The notes under the pieces are model-generated. The model had not been told where the DNA came from. It made no database searches and worked only from the letters and a program-made list of their open reading frames with translations. From the NCBI GenBank assembly GCA_963556145.1, contig OY744465.1, positions 372,001 through 436,000 on the forward strand: a stretch of DNA of 64,000 nucleotides, given 5' to 3'. Made by a program: the position numbers and the translations under genes. Shown piece after piece: positions 55,193 to 64,000 of the stretch; the stretch's first letter is position 1, and each line of letters opens with the position of its first letter. The stretch comes from Hygrocybe punicea. Its lineage: Eukaryota > Basidiomycota > Agaricomycetes > Agaricales > Hygrophoraceae.

Positions 55193-57167
55193 CTAGATGT
55201 GCGGTATGAAACAGGTCCAGTCCGCAGTGCGATAGGCTCCAGGGGGGAGAGACCTGAGAGCCATAAAAGGGAGTACGAGCAACGTGAGGCGGGCAAAAAC
55301 ATACAGAGCAAACGCCAGGACGAAACTGATCGCCAAAACGAAACTGAAGAAGTCTTGCAACCTGTCAGCGAAGATCCAGACCAACGATATCGTATAAAGT
55401 GGCGCGACTGTGACTGAAATAGCAGAGACTCGCCAAAGAAGTTGTTCGGTGTGCGTTGGAAAGTAAAACGCCCAAGCAACACAGTGAATCCCACCAAAAA
55501 CCATTCCAACAACCGCAGCCATGAGGATATCCGCGAAATTGATCTTCTGCTCTGGACTGAATGTTCCCACTCGTCTTTCGTTCGATTCGTAGCTTTGTCC
55601 AATGAGAATTGGAACAAATACAAGGAATGGAGAGAAAACAAAAGCCTTCAATATTCCCTCCTGATTCACCTTTGCTGCAATGTGTCGATAAGCCTCTTTC
55701 AGGAAGTCGGCCAGTCCTCGCTTGAACGTATTCCACAGCGAACGTAAACATCCCTCCTTTCCCGCCGTGGCATCATTTGCTCTGTTTCCCCTTCTGTCCT
55801 CTCCCTCGTCCTGTCCCTTGTCCGCGTTCCTGTCTGCCCAAACTCGTACAGGGCGACTCACATTGAGAGGCTTATTCCACCAGAGAACATACGTTGCAAG
55901 GTTAAGCACAGCGAATGCACCTGTAGCAACTTCCAACTCTGTCACTGGAAGGCCTTCAATTGCCCGCGCGATACACTGGAGAATGAACCACCCCGTTTGG
56001 AGTAATGCGAAAGCTTTCAATAGTACGTCCCCTTTACTCCTGTCCTGGATCTCCTCTTCCAATAAACTCGTTTTGTACCTCTCAGGTAGATCGGGGACAT
56101 TGTCGATCGTGATTGTGCGGATTGGTTCGCCATTTTCATCGCATTGCATGTAACCGCCCATTACGGCGAAGAACCCGTGCGTCTTTGTCCACCCATACTC
56201 TAAAACATATTGCCATTAATCTCGCACATTCTTCCAGGACGTGTCATGGCCCTCACTTTTGTTATCCTCGGCAATCCTGCATGCGGCGATCAACTGTCGC
56301 GTCGCCCATCCCATGATCAGTTCAGGTGCCAGCAATGCCAGCAACATCATCCAAACACGACGTGCGGCTCTCCTGCCCCAGCTATCTCCTGGCGCCGGGA
56401 TATTCGGATGGATCGCGAGCCAGATACAGGCGAATAATGTTACAAGACAGCTCCAAATGATATTCCAGATGGTTCGGCATTTATCCAAATTGTGGCAAGA
56501 GGATGGCACAAGGTTTATGACCACAGAAGTGTTGGCTAACGTTTCAAAGACGGGGATGATCATGGTGCACTGTCGAGCTCTCTGCCCTGATCCTCGAGGC
56601 ATCAACGCCACCATGTCAAAGTTGACGCCGAAGAACCATTTTAGGAGACCAGGGTAATCGTCAACTTTAACTGCGTAGGACATTGTTACATATGGATTAC
56701 CGGACTAATAGAACACAAATCTTGAGAAATGCGATAGTATGGCTCATCCTACCAATGTATGTCTTCTTCTTTATCATGTCCCCTTGCTACCATTAAACCA
56801 TGCCCACAGCATGTACTCCCTTCTCAACTTCTGCATGACGGTGACAGGGTAAAGGACCGAATGAACGCAAGGCCCAGCGATGAGGCCAGGAATGCTAGTT
56901 CTCGCGCTCTAGGATGGCGAATCCCTGAAGAGAGAAGATTCGCTAATACAGCATTTGAGTGAAGAAGAACTCACCTCCCGTTCGTGCAATCTTGAGGTCT
57001 GTCTCGAAACCAAATAAGACCACGATACATCCAGACATCGTCAGAATCAGCCTTAGTGCGCCACCAAATAACTCGGGACATACCTTCTGATATGGCATCT
57101 TTCCCAAATGCTGCCCGTTCATCTGCACAGGCAGCCATTCCATCGAACTGTATTCACGAGTCAGCAT
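55193..57167 (-). CDS. Multi-pass Agaricomycete membrane protein
   Basis: The core is clear: exon 56683 to 56257 encodes NLDKCRTIWNIIWSCLVTLFACIWLAIHPNIPAP and LLALLAPELIMGWATRQ. A 57-nt intron (56256-56200, donor GTGAGG) follows, and exon 56199-55193 encodes KTHGFFAVMGGYM, DRSKGDVLLKAFALLQTGWF, LPVTELEVATGAFAVLN, a charged linker, VVGMVFGGIHCVAWAFYFPT and a C-terminus LPFMALRSLPPGAYRTADWT..FIPHI. From memory this is a large, unnamed Agaricomycete family of predicted membrane proteins. ATG 56683 (MSYAVKVDD) is one start. An upstream ATG exon at 57167 (MLTREYSSMEWLPVQMNG, donor GTATGT near 57084) may be a 5' exon or a separate fragment; its duplicate at 36.6 kb is broken. The frame is intact. 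The Helitron 3' end lies 110 bp beyond the stop. Confidence 0.8.
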
Positions 57168-59195
57168 AAAGCCTACATATGTTCAGCAACAAAAACAACA
57201 GTCATCATTGCGACAGGATGATCATCGATCTGGCCAGACCCAGATCTCCGTTGAGTTTGCTAGCAGCCTGAGAACGGTAATAGCCAGTAGTGTTGCCGCC
57301 GCTTGGCTCGAAAGCGGCTAGCTGATGGAGCTGAGCTGAAATTGAGCGGAGCTGAGCCAACTTTTTAGCAGCCTGCTTGGAGTTGCTAGCCACAGCTCGA
57401 GCCAATGGAAAAAGGAAACACTACTCTGAACTTGTGTTCGTGTGTGGACATGTTGTAAATCTCATACATAGACTTTGGGCATTGTATAGATAAAATTTCT
57501 AGCACTATATAAGCATGATTGGGCTCGCAGGACACCTGAGCAAGAAACGGTGACAGGATCACAAATGGTCACAGGTGTGACAGATCTATGAACTCATCTG
57601 GGGAATCAGCCTCAGCAACGGTGCACACCTTATAACTGCAGGCAGGCTGGTTTAAAATAAGCTGGAAAGCCACTAATAGTTATAAGGAACCTAGTTAAAC
57701 TATATTCTATGAGCCTTTGAAGGGTTCCTGCATAAAATCTTGAAATGTGGCTGAAAGCTGTGGCTTGAGCGGTTTCAAGCGGCTCAACGTGGCTTGGCTT
57801 GACGGATTTGGCAAAAGCCACAGAAGCGGAGCGGGAGCCGAGCTGAGCGGAGCGGTGGCAACACTAATAGCCAGGGAAAACTCTTACTGTGGCGTCGTAT
57901 CGTATATAAGGATAACTATAACACAGACACCGTCAGACAACATCCCCGTCGATGTCCGAGCCTCAACAATACTAACCTTAGAGCTTACAGGCGCCAGCCC
58001 TTGATCAACATGGTCCAGCCCGTCCAAATCTCGATTTCTTCGCTGTCGATGCCCGTGTTCAAACTTGCCAATCCGGGTTGAACAAACGAACAAATTCTTT
58101 AGGTTGACGTAGTATCCGTAGTTGGTGTTACTTCCCAAGGACTTCTGTAGACAAGTTCGAAGGCAGAGGTAGGAAATGTGGCTCCTTCGCAGTGTCACTT
58201 CCCCGCCGTTTCCTTTGATGTGTTGTCTTCTTCCGTCTCCACACCGACGTTGTCTGCAATAACTCTGGATCCACTGACACCCCCTGTGTCAGGTGTTCCT
58301 ACTCATGCGCAAACCATCATTTCTGTAGAAGGTGGGTGGTCGGGTAGCTGGTGCAGAGGACGGAACGCACCACATAGCACAACCTCCTCGTCCCACTCCT
58401 CTTCTGCCTTTCAGAAGAACAGTATACTCAGGAATTGTCTTTGAATGACTGCTTTTCCCCAGTTTCCAACTTCTTCGGGCGTAGGTTGAGCCTGGCTGCT
58501 CTAGTGACAGTGCAGATGAAACAAAAAGAGAAAGACTGTCACATACTAGGAAGAAACAAATCAGCAGAGTGGAAAAACCTTTTTCGCCAACTCAAGTTAC
58601 TCGACACATTCACGTTTGTTGAGTCGTACCAATGTTGGTTTCGCCTCTATGTGTTGTCGTCGTCTGGCGGTGGCGTGTGGCTTCGAAAAGTTCGGCCGAG
58701 GGTGGTCTAGGGCTACGCTTAATCTCCACTAGTGCTTGGATGGGTGGATTGCGGTGTGGTCGAATTGGCGAGCGCGGACGTCCCTCAAGAGCGTGTAGTC
58801 TGTAAGCGTGTAGAGCAGTTTTCCCTGAGGGAGACGGAAATGATGTAGAGAGGGCGGGAATGAGGGCCTCATGGATGGTTTCGAAATGGGCTTACGGTGT
58901 TTGAGTCGTCCAGATTCCAGACACAAGTTTACGACTTAACCGCAGGGGACGCTAGTCGTGAAGTATACTCTGCACGCCAGGTATCGATGGACTGTTACTC
59001 ATAACTTACCCCGCCATCTTCAACGAGGTTTGGGCGAAAAGGGAATCCGAATAGAACGCGAAGGGAGGGGGAATATGGCCTGTGCACAATATTACATTCC
59101 AGAATCCCACATGCATGAAGCCCCCGATTTTGCGCACTTCTGCCGATGAGTTTCCTGGTCAATGGGCGTAACCTCAGAGGAAGACAAGCGAACAA
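57085..59195. repeat. Right copy of the dispersed duplicated segment, expanded by insertions
   Basis: Blocks 57085-57205, 58190-58350 and 59082-59195 correspond to the compact copy at 36604-37135. The gaps are filled by the hAT-like element and by a 729-bp stretch (58356-59081). GTGCA is present at both junctions of that stretch (58351-58355 and 59082-59086), which suggests another insertion; no ORF or TIR was recognised in it. Confidence 0.75.
57288..57866. mobile_element. Non-autonomous hAT-like element C (8-bp TSD ATAGCCAG)
   Basis: Starts TAGTGTTGCC and ends GGCAACACTA, flanked by ATAGCCAG at 57280-57287 and 57867-57874. Both ends are filled with GCTGAGCGGAGC/GAGCCGAGC-type motifs. The middle is AT-rich without an ORF of note. 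It inserted into the right copy of the dispersed duplicated segment. Confidence 0.93.
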
Positions 59196-59717
59196 TGGCG
59201 TAGGAGGATGCGAAAATCCACTCCAGTCGTCGTTACTGACATCCTCTGTAGCCACTCCAATGCTCTCTTAGTCCGAGTCTGAGAAAGTTGTTGGAGGTGA
59301 CTCGCCGATGTTAGGGAGGGTTGGCGAGGGTGGTGAGAGCGCACGTAAAAAACATTATTGATTAGCAGGTAAAGTCATGGGGACAGAGCCAATCGACAAT
59401 GGAGGTACACGATAAGAAAATCGGCCCGATAGCGTGTTGGAATCATGGTTGACCGCCTTTTAAACTCGTTTACAAAGTGTCGTACTGGAGCACTCGCTCC
59501 TTGACGTCCGAGTCCTTGCTGAAGTACTGAAGAGGCGATACTTGGCCATTGGCGGGGACTTTGCCAGGAAAAAGTTGCGGTAAGTAAAATCGGTTTTACT
59601 GATGAGCAGCCGGCATTTTTAGAGGCCACAAGGCGATATCTGAAGGTTTAGCGCCCAAGGCTGTGTTACCTGTTCTGTCGTCGAGACGGCCAAGTGGTTC
59701 ATCCATTCACCGACAAT

Positions 59718-62700
59718 ATGGCAAGTTTTGCGCGAAAAGCGAAATCCAAAGCGAAGGGAATGTTCCTCTCAGTCTTTCAACCGCAGGCCATTATCAACAC
59801 TGTCGTGCTCACCCTTCAACTTTTCGAAAAAACCGCTGCGCATGTCCCGGTCCCGGGACTCAAGGTCGCTGTGGGAAGCCTTTTAGCAGTTGTTGAGCAG
59901 TTGCAGGTACGCACCACTACTCGTACTCAGTATTCAGCATTCAGGCTGTAATGTGGATGCGTTGATCAGAAAGCGAAGCAAAATCACGAAGATTTTGTCG
60001 AATTGAATGACTGCCTAAGTCGACTGCGAAGAGCGTTGCAACCGGTCTGTAAGCACCAACCATACGACATACCGTGGGCATTGCGCGAACGTATCCATCG
60101 GCTTGCTGAGTATGCAATCCTGTCACTTCTCATATCCGTTCTTTCTCATTTGACACCAACAGAGACCTGATGAAGATGTCGCAAGATATCAAGAGAGTCA
60201 TGGAGCATGGAACGTTTCGTCGAATCATTGACTCGTCCGACGATGCACAGACCGTAGTAAGCTGTATCCGTCAGATTAATCATTCCATCAATATCTTTAT
60301 GGTATGCACATTCTGCGGTGGAACTTTAATGTCATCTCATGGTCTTTCTAGCTCGAAGGTATGATTCAAATTGAGATGGGCGTAATCGTAAGCACCAATG
60401 CGTGTCAAAATAATGTTCTCTAACTTTCAACTTTCCAGGAGCTCCTTTCCAAAGGTGTGCATCATCTGTTGTGCCATTCATCCCGCATCTGAGGAACAAC
60501 GCGACAGTCAACGTTCTTCTCCTTGACAAGTTGCCAAGATCAAAACAATCTGCCTGGGATTCCACCGGGATGGACAACATGTCAACGTGTCTGATAGGCA
60601 CTCGTGAGGGAGTTTTGGCGGACATCTCAGACTGGCTGGAGCATCCTGGTGGCGGAGTGTTCTGGTTGACTGGAGTTGCTGGCAGTGGCAAGACAACCAT
60701 CGCTCTCACACTGGCCCGGATGTTGGCTGAAAAGGATCGGTTAGGTGCCAGCGTCTTCTGCTCCCGCGATCAGAGCGACCGAAGCAACCTGGATATTATA
60801 CTTCCTACAATTGCATATCAACTCGGCTTGTTTGACGCGTCCTTGCGACTCGAACTCATCACGCTGCTCACCCAAAATGTTGATGTTGGCCATTTGAACC
60901 TCCAAGGCCAGCTTCGGGAGCTAGTCGCCAGACCCTTGGGTAAACACCCCCATAAGAAGAGATTTTCTTCTGTCGTCGTCGTCATCGACGCATTCGATGA
61001 GTGCAGGCACACTTACGCAGCCCATCGCATGCTTAGGATGTTTTCCGAGTCAATCCACAACATTCCTCTCAAATTCTTTATCACTAGTCGCCCGGAAAAA
61101 CATATTCGAACGGCATTCCAACTCGACAGCTGGCGCGAGACCCCTGGGAAATTAATCCTGCACGAAGTCGACCCTGGTCTCGTGCAAGCGGACATCAAGG
61201 CTTATTTGGAACATGACTTATCACGAATTGCGAAACAGATCGCATTGACGGACTGGCCGAGTACCATTCAAGTGGATGCGCTTGTCGATCAATCCAAGGG
61301 GCTGTTCATTTATGCCGCCACAGCTTGCAAATTCATCGGAGATTATCACCATAACCCACAGAAGCGACTGGAACTCCTCCTTGACCAGAGTACGTCGGCA
61401 GCGGCCCCTCTGGAAGGTCTCAACAAGATTTACCAGCAAATCCTGGATACCTCGATACCACCCAACTCCCCGGAAGAACAGTATACTCAACTACGCAACA
61501 TCCTAGGATCCATTATTCTGATTTTCGATCGCCTCACTGTTTCTGAGTTGGCATCTCTCTTGAAAATGGAGATTGGTGATGTTCGCTTCATCCTCGTGGA
61601 ACTCCATTCTGTTCTATTAATCCCTGATGAAGATGACGGCACAGTTCGAGCGTTCCATCCATCCTGGCACGATTTTCTCGTCTCTCCAGATGCCTGTCGA
61701 GATTCTCGCTTCTTCATTGACCCTGCCAGACAACACAGTAGCTTGGCCATTGTGTGCTTCGAGAGGATTGAAAGATCAGACGCAGGCCAATCCTCGCAAC
61801 AGGAAGTCATTCCCGGCGACTTGGAGTATGCAGCGCGTTATTGGCTGTCACATGTGGCTCACGCTGAACTCAACGATAATATGTTGGTTCTCGAGCGATT
61901 CAGCACGGAACAAGTCATGACGTGGCTTTCAGTGCTGGGTCGCCTAGGGCGGGTTGCCGATGCTATACGTGAACTGAATGGCGCCTTGGCATGGCTCGAA
62001 GTCAGTACTTCCTTTCATTCACCACCCAATCTTTGAATATGATTGTGTTTTCTCAGAGTCATGATAACTACTCCCAAGATGTAGCGACGGCACTGAAAAA
62101 TGCACATCGAACAGCACTTGGGTTCATCACGGACACTCTCAGCCACGCTATTTCAGAGGCAAATCTCGTTCAAAGCTTCCATCGGATTATAGGCGCAATC
62201 CCAATTTTGGAGGAGCCCTGTTCTCCTCGCAAATTGGACAGATTGCTAAACCTTGAAAGTGGCGAGGTCACTCGGGTACTCAGCAAGCTCCACTCGCTTA
62301 CTGTTGTCCCCTTAAGCGACGACGACCCAATCGAACCTCTGCATCCATCCTTCCTGGAGTATGTGATGGATAGCAAGTTGTGTAACAATCAAGATCTCAT
62401 CATTCATCCGGGAGTTCAGCAAATTGAACTAGCTCTGGCTTGCTTCAAACGCATGGAACGAGGAACTCTGGACCCGAGCTGGTCTTCGACGACCTCTCAC
62501 GTTGAGGTCGGTGTTGGATTGCCAGACGTACCCATGGACGTCCGATATGCCTGCCTGCATTGGGTCACGCACCTCTCCCGGTCACCAGCTGGTGAACCAA
62601 CGCTTGTTGCTGCTATGGATGTGTTTCTTTCCAGGCATCTCCATTACTGGCTCACTACGACCTTAACTTTATCCGGAGGCATCAAGAGCGCTATCTCTAT

Positions 62701-64000
62701 TCTTCAGCTTTTAGGACGGACATGGTTTCCTGTGAGTGCACTCTTGGTGTCTAACCATTAGCCAATGATACTTATCCCCACGATTAGGCGACTTCTCCTG
62801 CACGCACTGCTCATAGCCTGAGGCTGCTTGCCGACGTGCAATGCTTCATTTTGACATTTTACCACGTCATCAAGCACCACCCGCATCACATATTTGCGTG
62901 CCTCGCCTTGGCACCAACAGCTTCAGTGCTTCAGCAATGTTGGAACCCCGAAGCGTCGCATGCGGTTATACGAGTGCTCCAGGGTTTGGACGCTGAGTGG
63001 GGTTCATTATTGACAACGCTGACTGGTCATGGCAGTGTAGTCGAGAGTGTTGCTTTCTCACCTGACACTACGCGTATCGCATCTTGTTCTGGCGATAGAA
63101 CTGTGCGAATCTGGGATGCAACGACGGGCACCGAGTTGAAAAGGCTGGAGGGACATCGGGATTATGTCCGATCTGTCACATTCTCACCTGACGGCACGCG
63201 TATCGCATCTGGTTCTGACGATAAAACTGTGCGGATCTGGGATGCAACGACGGGCACCGAGTTGAAAAGGCTGGAGGGACATTGGGATTATGTCGGATCT
63301 GTCACATTCTCACCTGACGGTATGCGTATCGCATCTGGTTCTGACGATACAACTGTGCGGATCTGGGATGCAACGACGGGCACCGAGTTGAAAAGGCTGG
63401 AGGGACATCGGGATTATGTCCGATCTGTCACATTCTCACTTGACGGCACACGCATCGCATCTGGGTCTAGTGATAGAACTGTGCGAATCTGGGATGCAAC
63501 AACGGGCACCGAGTTGAAAAGGCTGGAGGGACATCAGCGTGCAGTCCGATCTGTCATACTCTCACCTGACGGTATGCGTCTCGCATCTGGTTCTAGTGAT
63601 AGAACTGTGCGAATCTGGGATGCAACGACGGGCACCGAGTTGAAAAGGCTGGAGGGACATTGGGATTATGTCGGATCTGTCACATTCTCACCTGACGGTA
63701 TGCGTATCGCATCTGGTTCTGACGATAAAACTGTGCGGATCTGGGATGCAACAACGGGCGCCGAGTTGAAAAGGCTGGAGGGACATCAGGATGTGGTCAA
63801 CTCCGTCACATTTTCACCTGATGGCACGCGTATCGCATCTGGTTCTGACGATAAAACTGTCCGGATCTGGGATGCAACAACGGACACCGAGTTGAAAAGG
63901 CTGGGGGGACATCAGGATGTGGTCAACTCTGTCACATTTTCACCTGATGGCACGCGTATCGCATCTGGTTCTGACGATAAAACTGTGCGGATCTGGGATG
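59718..64000 (+). CDS. NLR: N-terminal helical domain, NACHT, two winged-helix-like units, WD40 repeats (partial)
   Basis: Proposed exons: 59718-59906, 59970-60109, 60163-60301, 60352-60387, 60439-60454 (16 nt), 60508-62000, 62057-62732, 62788 to the window end. The N-terminus MASFARKAKSKAKG leads to a helical domain. After LDKLPRSKQSAWDST comes the NACHT: FWLTGVAGSGKTTIALTLA (Walker A, 60661-60718), VVVVIDAFDECRHT (Walker B, near 60975-61015), FFITSRPEKHIR (sensor, near 61075-61110). Then LRNILGSIILIFDRLTVSELASLL (winged helix) and FHPSWHDFL. The next exon repeats this layout with FHRIIGAIPILEEPCSPRKLDRLL and LHPSFLEYVM. WD40 units of 42 residues start at 63025. Such proteins are signal-transducing NTPases of fungal non-self recognition, in which WD40 repeats sense ligands. 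No stop was found in the joined frame. The 3' end is beyond the window. Confidence 0.85.
63025..64000 (+). repeat. Eight near-identical 126-bp WD40-coding repeats
   Basis: Units start at 63025, 63151, 63277, 63403, 63529, 63655, 63781 and 63907 (last one cut). Core residues SVTFSPDGTRIASGS and TVRIWDATTG are shared, while a few codons vary (after the GH: RDYVR, WDYVG, QRAVR, QDVVN; and DDK, DDT, SDR). Confidence 0.97.

Noticed and set aside
60352..60438. A 7-nt micro-exon (60352-60358) in the NLR
   Set aside because: It also restores the frame, but the alternative with exon 60352-60387 plus a 16-nt exon gives the family-like residues LEGMIQIEMGVI and LLDKLP.

Overview
The window looks like a nuclear contig from a mushroom-forming basidiomycete (Agaricomycetes). 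The reasons are many short introns (about 50-70 nt, GT..AG), a NACHT-WD40 NLR gene, a MARVEL-like four-helix gene, a Plavaka-type CACTA transposase, a DUF6532-type ORF and a RepHel Helitron. All assignments come from reading the sequence and from memory of families; no search was run.

Layout. 0.6-2.0 kb: decayed DUF6532-like ORF (minus). 3.7-7.6 kb: broken Plavaka transposase carrying a nested inverted-repeat element, a TA-target MITE and a probable solo LTR. 8.3-13.0 kb: hAT transposase pseudogene (minus), split near its start codon by a 1.25-kb non-autonomous hAT-like element. 13-16.4 kb: unrecognised sequence, then fragments of a fungal membrane protein and of a chitin-synthase activator (SKT5/Sel1 type). 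16.415-27.130 kb: a 10.7-kb element with ~290-370-bp terminal inverted repeats and a 6-bp target duplication. It carries a large uncharacterised ORF (broken) and an integrase-core DDE ORF, and hosts a second hAT-like element and a 1.6-kb LTR element with identical 135-bp LTRs. 27.4-30.6 kb: two convergent copies of a MARVEL-like gene forming an inverted duplication, with a 200-N gap flanked by an exact 413-bp duplicate (probably an assembly artefact). 32.3-34.1 kb: intact two-exon membrane-protein gene. 36.6-38.4 kb: a duplicated segment and a minisatellite. 38.9-43.8 kb: two opposed uncharacterised Agaricomycete ORFs, one split by a TTAA-target MITE. 44.2 kb: NACHT fragment. About 46.1-55.1 kb: near-complete Helitron. 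55.2-57.2 kb: membrane-protein gene. 57.3-59.2 kb: hAT-like element and the second copy of the duplicated segment. 59.7 kb to the end: NLR with NACHT, two winged-helix-like units and near-identical WD40 repeats, cut by the window edge.

What works together. The host-like genes are the membrane proteins and the NLR. Most of the rest is transposons inserted into transposons. Several insertions are resolved to the base: their target duplications can be read and removal of the insert restores an ORF or an inverted-repeat arm. The best candidate for something undescribed is the 10.7-kb integrase-core TIR element at 16.4-27.1 kb.
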